Source: CAYSWS01 sp965603395 (GTDB lineage: Bacteria; Patescibacteriota; WWE3; UBA101185; UBA10185). Taken from it: a DNA stretch of 33,161 nt. The stretch is taken from positions 1 to 33,161 of the forward strand of contig CBFDCV010000006.1 of NCBI GenBank assembly GCA_965603395.1. Direction: 5' to 3'. The position numbers were made by a program, and so were the translations under genes. Under the pieces are notes generated by a model. The model was not told the origin of the DNA. It ran no database searches and saw only the letters and a list, made by a program, of their open reading frames with translations. The number at the start of each line of letters is the position of its first letter. The first letter of the stretch is position 1. This document shows positions 14,168 to 22,170 of this stretch, in pieces.

Positions 14168-16261
14168 TTATGATTTTACGGCAGCTTTTTCCTTTATTTT
14201 GATATCTAAAGAGTCTTTTTTAACTCCCACACTAACTTTTGAGCCTTTTTCCAACTCTCCGGCAATGATCATGCTGGATAAAATGTTTTCTAGATCCTTT
14301 TGAATCAACCTTCTAAGGGGTCTGGCTCCGTATTCCTCATCAAAACCCTTTTCTACCAGGTAACCTACAGCGCTATCATCAACATTTAACCTAATTTCAT
14401 GTTCATCAAGCCTTTTTTGCACATCTTTTAGCATGTTTTTGGCTATTTTCTTAATGTCCGCTTTAGAAAGATTGTTAAATATGACTATCTCATCGACTCT
14501 ATTTAAAAACTCGGGTTTGAATGAATCCTTAAGTATAGATTTTATTCTTTTTTCAAACTCTACCTTATTTTCTTCCTTGCTTTTTTCTTTGGTGCTAAAA
14601 CCAATATTTGATCTTCTAAGTAACTCGGAACCTACGTTTGAGGTCATTATCAATATAGTATTTTTGAAATCAACTGTTCTACCTTTACTGTCCGTAAGTC
14701 TTCCATCCTCCATGATCTGCAGCAAAGCATTAAAAGTATCCATGTGAGCTTTTTCTACTTCATCCAGTAAAATCACTGAAAAAGGTTTTCTCCTCACAAT
14801 TTCTGTTAATTGACCGCCCTGATCATATCCAATATATCCGGGAGGTGCTCCAATAAGCTTGCTCACAGCATGCTTTTCCATGTATTCACTCATGTCTATT
14901 CGAACAATTAAGTCTTCGTCACCGTACAAAACTTCTGCAAGAGCCTTAGAAAGCTCTGTTTTGCCTACTCCTGTAGGTCCTAAAAACAAAAAGTTACCGA
15001 TAGGTCTTCTTGGGTCTTTTAAGCCGCTTCTGGCCCTCCTGATAGCTTCTGACACTACTGAAACTGCCTCATTCTGTCCAATAAGCCTTTTTTGTAGGTT
15101 TTTCTCCATGTTAAGAAGGCGTTCTTTTTCTTTCATACTAAGTTTCTCTAGTGGGATTCCTGTAGCTCTTGAGACTACTTTTACAACTGCGTCTTCTGTC
15201 ACTTCCGGTTTATCTTCAAGCTTTGTCTTAGTCCAAATCTCATAAAGCTCATTTTTGACCTTCGTAACTTGTTCGATTTCTTCATCTAGTTTATTTTTAG
15301 CATCTCCGTCTTTTTCTGCTCTTTGTTTTTCTTTTAATTCAACAAGTTTTTCCTCTACCTCTTTTAGGTTGGCCGGCTCCTTAATAGTAGAGAGCCTAAC
15401 AAGTGCAGACGCCTCATCAACAATGTCTATAGCTTTGTCGGGTAAAAAGCGGTCACTTACGTAGCGATCACTTAGTTTGACGGCTGATTTAATGGCCTCA
15501 TCTGTAATTACTACCTGATGATGTTTTTCGTAGCGCTCTCTTAAACCTTTGATTATAGCCACAGTGTCTTGGGGAGTTGGCTCATTTACCATAATGGGCT
15601 GAAATCTTCTTTCCAAAGCAGCATCTTTTTCTACATATTTTCTATACTCATCTATAGTTGTGGCTCCTACCATTTGCAGCTCACCTCTAGCTAAGGCCGG
15701 TTTTAATATATTTGCTGCGTCCATGGCTCCTTCTGCAGAACCGGTGCCTACTACAGTGTGTAGTTCGTCTAAAAATAATATAATCTGTCCTGATGCTTCA
15801 ACTACCTCATTTATGATGTCTTTTAATCGGCTTTCGAACATTCCTCTATGGGAAGTTCCGGCAATTATACTTGCCATGTCTAAGGCAAACACTCTTTTTC
15901 CTCTAAGCGGTTCCGGAACTTGCCCTTTGATTATTTTTTGTGCTAATCCTTCTACAATAGCGGTCTTCCCCACTCCGGGATCTCCTATTAAAACAGGATT
16001 ATTTTTAGTTCTTCGGGATAGTATATGTACTACGCGTTCAATCTCATCTTTTCTGCCAATTACGGGGTCCAGCTTGTCTTCTTTGGCCATTTCAGTTAAA
16101 TCTCTGCCAAATTTATCCAGTTTTGAGGCTTTGGTTGAGGTCTCTTGTACTACTTCTTTATGACAAACCTCACACAAGGCCATGTAAACTTGACGTCCAT
16201 CGATTATCTTATTAAAGGGTATTTTTGCGGGTCTTTGGCCGCATCTGTGACATAAAACCAT
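14168..16261 (-). CDS. ClpE/ClpC-type AAA+ unfoldase with N-terminal zinc finger
   Basis: 697 residues. It has no Clp-N double repeat; instead a four-Cys zinc finger (Cys4, Cys7, Cys30, Cys33) resembling ClpE starts the protein. AAA-1 has Walker A GDPGVGKT (93-100) and Walker B ILFLDELH. A short middle segment (about 298-345, EEKLVELKEKQRAEKDG) is smaller than the ClpB M-domain. AAA-2 has GPTGVGKT (428-435), VILLDEVEKAH and a C-terminal D2-small domain. An IGF tripeptide (553-555) sits where ClpC/ClpE carry the ClpP-docking loop, so it is probably a protease partner that unfolds damaged proteins, not a ClpB-like disaggregase. Its promoter is strong and gives a leaderless message. No ClpP or CtsR is nearby. 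Confidence 0.92.
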   Translation of the reverse strand: MVLCHRCGQRPAKIPFNKIIDGRQVYMALCEVCHKEVVQETSTKASKLDKFGRDLTEMAKEDKLDPVIGRKDEIERVVHILSRRTKNNPVLIGDPGVGKTAIVEGLAQKIIKGQVPEPLRGKRVFALDMASIIAGTSHRGMFESRLKDIINEVVEASGQIILFLDELHTVVGTGSAEGAMDAANILKPALARGELQMVGATTIDEYRKYVEKDAALERRFQPIMVNEPTPQDTVAIIKGLRERYEKHHQVVITDEAIKSAVKLSDRYVSDRFLPDKAIDIVDEASALVRLSTIKEPANLKEVEEKLVELKEKQRAEKDGDAKNKLDEEIEQVTKVKNELYEIWTKTKLEDKPEVTEDAVVKVVSRATGIPLEKLSMKEKERLLNMEKNLQKRLIGQNEAVSVVSEAIRRARSGLKDPRRPIGNFLFLGPTGVGKTELSKALAEVLYGDEDLIVRIDMSEYMEKHAVSKLIGAPPGYIGYDQGGQLTEIVRRKPFSVILLDEVEKAHMDTFNALLQIMEDGRLTDSKGRTVDFKNTILIMTSNVGSELLRRSNIGFSTKEKSKEENKVEFEKRIKSILKDSFKPEFLNRVDEIVIFNNLSKADIKKIAKNMLKDVQKRLDEHEIRLNVDDSAVGYLVEKGFDEEYGARPLRRLIQKDLENILSSMIIAGELEKGSKVSVGVKKDSLDIKIKEKAAVKS

Positions 16262-16267
16262 GTAGAA

Positions 16268-16295
16268 AGTATACCACCAATTAGCACTTGGTCAA
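16268..16295 (-). promoter_or_regulatory. Promoter TTGACC-16-TATACT of the Clp unfoldase
   Basis: -35 TTGACC (16290-16295), 16-bp spacer, -10 TATACT (16268-16273), then 6 nt to the ATG at 16261. This is the clearest example of the leaderless arrangement in the window. Confidence 0.75.
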
Positions 16296-16303
16296 TAAGT
16301 ATG

Positions 16304-18157
16304 CTAATGTTCCCAAACATCGCCCACAAAGGGGTCTGACCTCAATTTTACCTTCTTTATGAACAATTCTCCCGCTCTAACCATCTCACCTGACAAGATC
16401 TTAGCAAAATCGTAAGCCTGATCCTCTCTAACTTCGCACACTATTTCATCATGCACAGTGGAAACAATAGCCGCATCTATGTTATCTCTTTTTATCTTCT
16501 CTTGAACAAAAACTAAAGCGTATTTTATTGAGTCAGCATTAGTGCCTTGAATAGGATGATTTTTTGCTTCTCTCTCGATAGCAGACAGCTTTCTTCTGAA
16601 GTCCGGGTCGGTTTTTTCAGGAATTCTGTACCACCTTTTTCTCCCTGCCGGAGTAGTACTCCAACCGTGTCTCACCGCATTCCTAGCTGATTTCTCAAGG
16701 AAAGTTTTAACTCTAGGATAGCTAGCAAAAAACCTTTTTATAAGATCCTCCCCTTCGTCTACAGAAATATCAGCCCCGGTCCACATATACACTTGAGAGG
16801 TTAAACCTACTGCTCCCATACCATACATCAATCCAAACCCAATGGGTTTCGCCATCTGTCTTAATTCAGGGAATTTTTCTTTAAAATCGCTTGAGTAGGG
16901 TTTATTGAACATCAAAGATGCGGTATACGAATGTATATCTAAACCTTTATTCAGTGCGTTAATCATCTTAGTGTCTTCGGACAATTCGGCCAGTATCCTC
17001 ATTTCAAAGTTTGAGTAGTCTGAAACTACTAGTTTATAACCTTCCTCCGGATTAAAACACTCTCTGAAAGGGGCCTCCTTAGAATTTCTAGGGATATTTT
17101 GCAGATTTGGGTTATTGCAAGCAAATCTTCCTGTGGAGGTTCTTATTTGTAAAAATTCCGGGTGTATCCTCCCTGTCTGAGGATTAATCTTAGCTAATAG
17201 CTTCTCTCCGTAGGTTGAAATTAGCTTTTCATAACCTCTGTACTCCCTAAGAATTTTAACAATGGGGTTCTTTTCCCTTGCCAATACTCCGTCACTGGTT
17301 GACGGTAGGTTCAAGCCAAGTCTATTATTAAAAAGGTCCATAAGCTGCACACTGCTATTAAGGTTAATAGCATCAGCCATGCCACCAAACAAGCCAATTT
17401 GTTGTGTGTTATAAAACTCTCTTACCGCATCCTGAAACTCCTTAGATAGCTCAGTTCTCCTTATCTTAAGATCCTCTATGATCTCCCTCCATCTTACCGT
17501 ATCAATGTAAACTCCTCTAAGCTCCATCTCGGCCACTACCGGGGCGACGGCAAATTCCAATTTGGCTATTTTTAATAAGTTTTCTTTGTGAAGTATTCTT
17601 AGCTGCGCTTCCATGATAGGAAAAAGTATTAATGCATCAAGTGCGGCATACCTTACTTGTTCTTCCGAGATCCTGGTATTTCTTGGTAGCTTATAAAAAG
17701 ATTTTTGAAGTTTTTCTTTATCACCCAGTATTCCTACCTCAACTCTCCTGTTGGCTATTTCTTCCAACTTTAAACTAAGGTTATATCCTGAAGACAACAC
17801 TCCATCCGCTAACATGGTGTCGTAGATGTTGGTTATTATTACTCCTGTTTTAATTTTTATGTAAGAATAATCGAATTTGGCGTTTTGTAATATCTTTATT
17901 TTTCCCTTGTCTTCCATCAATTCTTTAAATAAGGGAAGGTTCTTCAAATCAACTTTTCTATCATCAAAAATATAGGCACAATCCTGCTTTGCAAGCTGAA
18001 CCATGAACATCTCTCCGGTGTAGGGGTCGAGGCTGTTTGCTTCAATATCCACAGCTATTATCTTTTCATTAGTCAAATCTTCAAGAGCTTTTTGTGCAGC
18101 TTCCTTAGTTACTATGTATTCATGCTGAGGATTCTCAATATCAAATTTTAAATCCAT
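16304..18157 (-). CDS. polA: DNA polymerase I family (exonuclease + polymerase, no 5' nuclease)
   Basis: 617 residues. The 3'-5' exonuclease is of DEDDy type and intact: VDIEAN (Asp37, Glu39), NAKFDYSYI (Asp96), and YAALDALI (Tyr170, Asp174). The polymerase has TSTGRFACNNPNLQNIP, motif A LVVSDYSNFEMR (Asp380), motif B RQMAKPIGFGLMYG (433-446), REAKNHPIQGT and motif C TVHDEIVCE (568-576), so both metal-binding Asp are present. The 5'-3' nuclease of E. coli Pol I is absent. In motif B the usual Asn before FG is Gly440. It repairs or fills DNA gaps, presumably with a separate 5' nuclease. It lies 30 bp downstream of gatB; a TAGAAT sits 4 nt before the ATG. Confidence 0.94.
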   Translation of the reverse strand: MDLKFDIENPQHEYIVTKEAAQKALEDLTNEKIIAVDIEANSLDPYTGEMFMVQLAKQDCAYIFDDRKVDLKNLPLFKELMEDKGKIKILQNAKFDYSYIKIKTGVIITNIYDTMLADGVLSSGYNLSLKLEEIANRRVEVGILGDKEKLQKSFYKLPRNTRISEEQVRYAALDALILFPIMEAQLRILHKENLLKIAKLEFAVAPVVAEMELRGVYIDTVRWREIIEDLKIRRTELSKEFQDAVREFYNTQQIGLFGGMADAINLNSSVQLMDLFNNRLGLNLPSTSDGVLAREKNPIVKILREYRGYEKLISTYGEKLLAKINPQTGRIHPEFLQIRTSTGRFACNNPNLQNIPRNSKEAPFRECFNPEEGYKLVVSDYSNFEMRILAELSEDTKMINALNKGLDIHSYTASLMFNKPYSSDFKEKFPELRQMAKPIGFGLMYGMGAVGLTSQVYMWTGADISVDEGEDLIKRFFASYPRVKTFLEKSARNAVRHGWSTTPAGRKRWYRIPEKTDPDFRRKLSAIEREAKNHPIQGTNADSIKYALVFVQEKIKRDNIDAAIVSTVHDEIVCEVREDQAYDFAKILSGEMVRAGELFIKKVKLRSDPFVGDVWEH

Positions 18158-18161
18158 AAGA

Positions 18162-18167
18162 ATTCTA
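18162..18167 (-). promoter_or_regulatory. Possible -10 hexamer TAGAAT before polA
   Basis: TAGAAT ends 4 nt before the polA ATG within the 30-bp gap after gatB. The gene may be expressed both from this and by read-through. Confidence 0.35.
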
Positions 18168-18187
18168 ATAATTTTGGGGCAGTACTT

Positions 18188-19522
18188 CTATTTAATTTCA
18201 TCCAACAAAAGTTTTTTTGCTGTTTCTACTTCCGCCTTTCCTTTAGTTTCTCTCATTATCATACCAACTAGAAATTGTAATGCATTATCTTTTCCTTTTT
18301 TATAAGATTCCACCGCATCTTTATTGTCTTCAATAACCCTACCTACAACTTCTCTCAAAAGATTCTCGTCAGATACTTTGTCTTTTTCTTCTTCAAACAT
18401 TTTTGTAATTTCCTCATGTGTCATTTTCCTAACTTCTTTTTTATTTAAGAATATGTTGACTAACTTTTCGGAATTTATTTCTTTTTCTACCAAATTCATT
18501 ATTTTTTCAATTTCCTCTACTGTTAGCAATTGAATTACTTTCTCCTTTAGTTTTTCATCAACGTTTAGGTTAGTTACTAAAGTGGCTTTCTTTTGGCTTG
18601 GAGATTTGCCAGCCAAAGATTCAAACTCATGTTTTAAAGATTTTACATAGCTCTCATCAAATTCTAGAGGCGGGATATCCGGTTCCGGGAAATACCTATA
18701 ATCATGTGCCTGTTCTTTTCCTCTTTGACTAACTGTTGTTTTTGATTCTTCTATATAACCTCTATTTTCTTGCACCGGTGTTTCTCCTTTATCCAACAGC
18801 ACTCTCTGTCTTTTTACTTCTGCGGTAACTGCCTTTTCCATGAACTTAAAAGAATTAATGTTTTTTATTTCCACTTTATACGCAGGAAGCTTATCTTCTT
18901 TTTCCATCTCAACTGTTCTTAAAGAAATATTCGGCTCTAATCTCATTTGGCCTTTTTCCATATCTGCATCTCCTAACCCCAGCTCTCTTACCAGCCCTTG
19001 AACAGCCTTACTGAACTCCACAGCGTCTTCAACATTCTCAAATACAGGTTCTGTTACGATTTCTGCCAAAGGAATTGAACTTACATTAAAATCTATCAGA
19101 GTTTTATCTCCTTCGTGCATAGATTTTGCAGTATCTTCCTCTAAGTGCACTCTTTCTATACTGACACTTTTACCACTCTTCAAATCCATGTAGCCCCCTG
19201 TACACAACGGGTGCTTATATTGACTAATTTGGTACCCTTTTGGTAAGTCGGGATAAAAATAATGTTTTCTATCAAATCTTGCCTCTTTATTAACTTTTGA
19301 ATTAAGTGCCAATCCTAATATCTGGGCTTTTCTCACAGCTAACGCGTTTGGTACGGGCAGTGCTCCCGGTAACCCAAGACACGTAGGACATGTGCTTGTG
19401 TTGGGTTCTTTATCATATACATCAGCATCGCATCTACAAAACATCTTCCTACCTGTCTTTAAGTGAAGATGAATCTCTAAACCTAATACTAATTTGTATT
19501 TACCAAATATATTTTCACTCAT
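18188..19522 (-). CDS. gatB: Aspartyl/glutamyl-tRNA amidotransferase subunit B
   Basis: 444 residues. GatB phosphorylates the tRNA-bound Glu or Asp and accepts ammonia from GatA. The kinase/cradle part starts LVLGLEIHLHLKTGRKMFC, with the Zn-site cysteines FCRC and CPTC (in TSTCPTCLGLPGALPVPN), FDRKHYFYPDLPKGYQISQ, and the family hallmark DYRYFPEPDIPPL. The C-terminal tail (about 300-444) is the helical/YqeY domain, with LVGMIMRETKGKA at the end. It is slightly shorter than typical (about 475) but complete. It starts 1 nt after a small Cys protein and belongs to the gatC-gatA-...-gatB-polA run. Confidence 0.97.
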   Translation of the reverse strand: MSENIFGKYKLVLGLEIHLHLKTGRKMFCRCDADVYDKEPNTSTCPTCLGLPGALPVPNALAVRKAQILGLALNSKVNKEARFDRKHYFYPDLPKGYQISQYKHPLCTGGYMDLKSGKSVSIERVHLEEDTAKSMHEGDKTLIDFNVSSIPLAEIVTEPVFENVEDAVEFSKAVQGLVRELGLGDADMEKGQMRLEPNISLRTVEMEKEDKLPAYKVEIKNINSFKFMEKAVTAEVKRQRVLLDKGETPVQENRGYIEESKTTVSQRGKEQAHDYRYFPEPDIPPLEFDESYVKSLKHEFESLAGKSPSQKKATLVTNLNVDEKLKEKVIQLLTVEEIEKIMNLVEKEINSEKLVNIFLNKKEVRKMTHEEITKMFEEEKDKVSDENLLREVVGRVIEDNKDAVESYKKGKDNALQFLVGMIMRETKGKAEVETAKKLLLDEIK

Positions 19523-19523
19523 T

Positions 19524-19799
19524 TTAGTTTAAGTGCGTTATCCTTTCGTTGGTGCATCTTATTGGTATTCCCAAACAATAAACATCTCCAATTTTCGATC
19601 CCTTAGTGATCCTGGGCGTTGCTTTTAGCCCTATGCAAGTACAAGATCTCAGATTACCTTCTTTATATATTTTTGATGGTTTAGGAAAGAAAAAGGCTCC
19701 AAAGACAAAGAATATTATCAGCATAATGATGGGTCCCTTTATCATTAAAAAATCATTTTTATTCACAGTTTTCATTAATTGTAAAATATTTACTTTCAT
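19524..19799 (-). CDS. Small membrane protein with external Cys motif
   Basis: 91 residues, not recognised. A Lys/Asn-rich start is followed by one strong helix (GPIIMLIIFFVFGAFFF) and a short extracytoplasmic tail with a regular Cys pattern (SCTCIGLKA...DVYCLGIPIRCTN), which suggests disulfides or a metal site. The start ATG overlaps the stop of the upstream HEPN-like gene (ATGA), and the stop lies 1 nt before gatB, so it is translationally coupled on both sides. Its position inside the amidotransferase operon does not by itself give a function. Confidence 0.75.
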   Translation of the reverse strand: MKVNILQLMKTVNKNDFLMIKGPIIMLIIFFVFGAFFFPKPSKIYKEGNLRSCTCIGLKATPRITKGSKIGDVYCLGIPIRCTNERITHLN

Positions 19800-20203
19800 A
19801 TGTTTTTTATTCCTAAAGAATTTAGTGCCGTTTTTAAATTGTTAATACTTGTGGAAATTATATGATGAGGCGGTTCATAGCCACTCTCATGCACTAATGC
19901 GTTTCTTGTTTTATGGGCTTTCCACACCTTATCATAAAGACTTCTATCAAACATATGGGGTGCGTTTTTCAATCTTTCGCCCATAGTTTGACCGGTTACT
20001 AAATCTTTTAATGCGCTATCCAAAGTTTTATCCGCTCTAATTAGGGCCTGCCTTAATTGACTCGGTTTTTTACCTTCTAATAATATTTTTATATTCTTCC
20101 ACTCTGATTCGATCACTTTAACCGTGTATGGCTTTACTGCGCCCCTTCTCATGGGTTTTATTTTATTTTTTGTACTTCCCGTACCAAATAACCAGCTCAA
20201 CAT
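19796..20203 (-). CDS. HEPN-like small protein
   Basis: 135 residues. A basic N-terminus (about 1-28) is followed by an all-helical region with two long helices around LRQALIRADKTLDSALKDLV and AHKTRNALVHESGY. RNALVH (Arg100 to His105) fits the R-x4-6-H motif that forms the RNase site of HEPN domains. Many HEPN proteins are toxins, defence RNases or tRNA-cleaving enzymes, but many stand-alone ones in small genomes have no known role. There is no antitoxin-like or nucleotidyltransferase partner. It is coupled to the next gene by an ATGA overlap. HEPN assignment is by motif and fold pattern only. Confidence 0.6.
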   Translation of the reverse strand: MLSWLFGTGSTKNKIKPMRRGAVKPYTVKVIESEWKNIKILLEGKKPSQLRQALIRADKTLDSALKDLVTGQTMGERLKNAPHMFDRSLYDKVWKAHKTRNALVHESGYEPPHHIISTSINNLKTALNSLGIKNI

Positions 20204-20204
20204 A

Positions 20205-20399
20205 TTATTTTATAAAAATCTTTTTTGCTGCGAATGCAATTATTGCAACCCCTGTCATATGTACTAAAAATTTAAAAAATGGAGGAAGCTTACTAACATC
20301 AACACCTATAATTTTCGTGAAAAATAAATTTCCTACTAAAATTGATGCGATCACCAATAAGGCTATAATGACTACTCCAATTATTCCCTGTGGTCTCAT
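20205..20399 (-). CDS. Very small two-helix membrane protein
   Basis: 64 residues: helix 1 IIGVVIIALLVIASILVG, a loop KIIGVDVSKLPPF, helix 2 FLVHMTGVAIIAFAA and a basic tail KKIFIK. Both ends face the cytoplasm by the positive-inside rule. It ends 1 nt before the HEPN-like gene starts and begins 9 bp after gatA ends, so it is in the gat operon. No family recognised. Confidence 0.65.
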   Translation of the reverse strand: MRPQGIIGVVIIALLVIASILVGNLFFTKIIGVDVSKLPPFFKFLVHMTGVAIIAFAAKKIFIK

Positions 20400-20408
20400 A
20401 CATTTTCC

Positions 20409-21845
20409 TTATAAATTAATACTGTAAATACCTTTATGGTACTCTGTTGCCCTCTGATAAACATGTCCGGCTCCTAAAACCTCTTCCTCTTTAAACATGT
20501 CAGCCATAAGCATTATACCTACAGGCAAACCTTCTGAAAAACCGCACGGTACTGATACGCCGCAAATACCTGCAATTGAGCTTTGCTCATTTAAAACATC
20601 CATCAACTCTCCGAACATAGGCGATTTTTCAGATTCTCCAAGTCTCATGGCCGTACACGGCATGGTTGGGCCGGCAATAAGATCTACTTTCTCAAAAGCC
20701 TTTTTCAGATCCTCTATCAGCAGTGTCCTCACTTTTTGTGCTTTTGCATAGTAGGCATCGTAATACCCCGAACTTAAAGCATACGCTCCCAACATCATTC
20801 TTTTTTTGGCCTCAAATCCAAATTCCGTTCTTTGGTTTCCATATCTTATTCCGTCCAGTCTGGCTAGATTTGAAGACACTTCTGATCTTTGTAATATGGT
20901 ATACACAGCTATTGAGTATTTTGGATCGATCAAATCCATGTCTACAATTTCTGCACCCAGTTTTTCATAGGTTTTTAATGCATCATCTACAATATCCTTG
21001 ACCCCCGGTTGTAACTCTATTTCAAAATAAGATTTTGGTCTACCAATCTTCACACCTTTCAAATCATAGTTTTTTACTAGTTCACAATATTTTTTTACTT
21101 TAGCTTTAGAAGATGTAGCGTCATTTTGGTCTTTGCCTGCCACGGCCTCTAAAATCAAAGCCGAGTCTATGACAGTTTTTGTGATGGGGCCCGGTGAATC
21201 TGTGGAGGAAGCCATAGCTACTACTCCATAACGGCTTACTCTTCCATAAGTAGGCTTTAGCCCTGTTACGCCGCACCAAGAGGCTGGCCCTCTCACACTT
21301 CCTGCCGTCTCACTGCCTATGGCAAAGACGCACAAATTGGCGGCGACTGCAGCAGCGGACCCGCCCGAAGATCCTCCGGGGGACCTATCCGGGTCCCAAG
21401 GATTTGAAGTATTAAAAAAATCTGATGTTTCAGTGCTTGATCCATGGGCAAAAGCATCCATATTAGTCTTTCCCAGCATAACGGCGCCTGCTTTTTTAAG
21501 TCTTGATGTAACTGTGGATTCAAAAGGAGGAATATAGTTCTCTAAAACTTTTGAGGAGGCTGTAGTTTTAACTCCTTTGGTTGAATAATTATCTTTACAT
21601 GCATAAGGTATACCCAATAAAGGTTTTTTTTCCCATGCTTTTTCACCTTCCTTTTTTATTAATTCATCAGTCTTTTTAGCTTCTTCTAAAGCTTTTTTTC
21701 CCGTAATAGTGATAAATGCATGCAATTTTCCACTTGTTCTTTCAATTTCTTCTAAACAAGCTGAGGTTATTTCTTCCGATGAAAAAGTACGTTTCTTCAA
21801 ACCTTCTATTGTTTCAACAACATTTAAATGATTAAGTTTTTCCAT
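20409..21845 (-). CDS. gatA: Aspartyl/glutamyl-tRNA amidotransferase subunit A
   Basis: 478 residues, normal length. GatA is the amidase that releases ammonia from Gln or Asn. The Ser-cisSer-Lys triad is visible: Lys84 in GIPYACKDNYSTKG, the Gly/Ser-rich loop SPGGSSGGSAAAVAAN (155-170) and the nucleophile Ser183 in SETAGSVRGPASWCG. GLKPTYGRVSRYGVVAMASS follows as in all GatA. Small changes from the usual GSDTGGSIRQP (here GSETAGSVRGP) keep the catalytic Ser. It follows gatC with 2 bp between stop and start, and is followed by three small genes before gatB. Confidence 0.97.
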   Translation of the reverse strand: MEKLNHLNVVETIEGLKKRTFSSEEITSACLEEIERTSGKLHAFITITGKKALEEAKKTDELIKKEGEKAWEKKPLLGIPYACKDNYSTKGVKTTASSKVLENYIPPFESTVTSRLKKAGAVMLGKTNMDAFAHGSSTETSDFFNTSNPWDPDRSPGGSSGGSAAAVAANLCVFAIGSETAGSVRGPASWCGVTGLKPTYGRVSRYGVVAMASSTDSPGPITKTVIDSALILEAVAGKDQNDATSSKAKVKKYCELVKNYDLKGVKIGRPKSYFEIELQPGVKDIVDDALKTYEKLGAEIVDMDLIDPKYSIAVYTILQRSEVSSNLARLDGIRYGNQRTEFGFEAKKRMMLGAYALSSGYYDAYYAKAQKVRTLLIEDLKKAFEKVDLIAGPTMPCTAMRLGESEKSPMFGELMDVLNEQSSIAGICGVSVPCGFSEGLPVGIMLMADMFKEEEVLGAGHVYQRATEYHKGIYSINL

Positions 21846-21847
21846 TT

Positions 21848-22150
21848 TTATCTTTCAAACACAGCTTTTGTAGCTATCATGTCTTTTATAACCTCTTTAG
21901 CATTTTTCAGAGCATCTTTTTGGGATAAAGTTGTATTTTTTTCTGTATCTTCCTGAAACACATTCACTAAACCGGTTACTTGGTAAGTTTCTGTTACTGC
22001 GCTTGTATCTAATTCCTCAAGTACATCTATGTAATCTATAGTATCCGTGAGCATTTCGGATAGTTTGTTTATTTCATCATCTTTTAGAGTAAGATTACAA
22101 AGATTTGCAATGTGTAAAACCTGTTCTCTTGTAAGCTTTTCTTTGGTCAT
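21848..22150 (-). CDS. gatC: Aspartyl/glutamyl-tRNA amidotransferase subunit C
   Basis: 100 residues. GatC stabilises GatA/GatB. The N-terminal helices LTREQVLHIANLCNLTL and EINKLSEMLTDTIDYIDVLE and the DTSAVTETYQVTGLVNVFQED linker are typical. It is the first gene of the gat run, with TATATT 7 nt upstream of the ATG, and lies 20 bp after htpX. Confidence 0.93.
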   Translation of the reverse strand: MTKEKLTREQVLHIANLCNLTLKDDEINKLSEMLTDTIDYIDVLEELDTSAVTETYQVTGLVNVFQEDTEKNTTLSQKDALKNAKEVIKDMIATKAVFER

Positions 22151-22157
22151 CTTAAGT

Positions 22158-22163
22158 AATATA
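22158..22163 (-). promoter_or_regulatory. -10 hexamer TATATT of the gat operon
   Basis: TATATT ends 7 nt before the gatC ATG; a TTAGAG 16 bp further upstream is a weak -35. It lies in the 20-bp gap after htpX. Confidence 0.5.
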
Positions 22164-22170
22164 GCACAAC

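Noticed and set aside
14859..16163. Several plus-strand frames rich in Ser and Leu opposite the Clp unfoldase
   Set aside because: They are antisense shadows of a strongly supported coding sequence, with no ribosome sites or family features.
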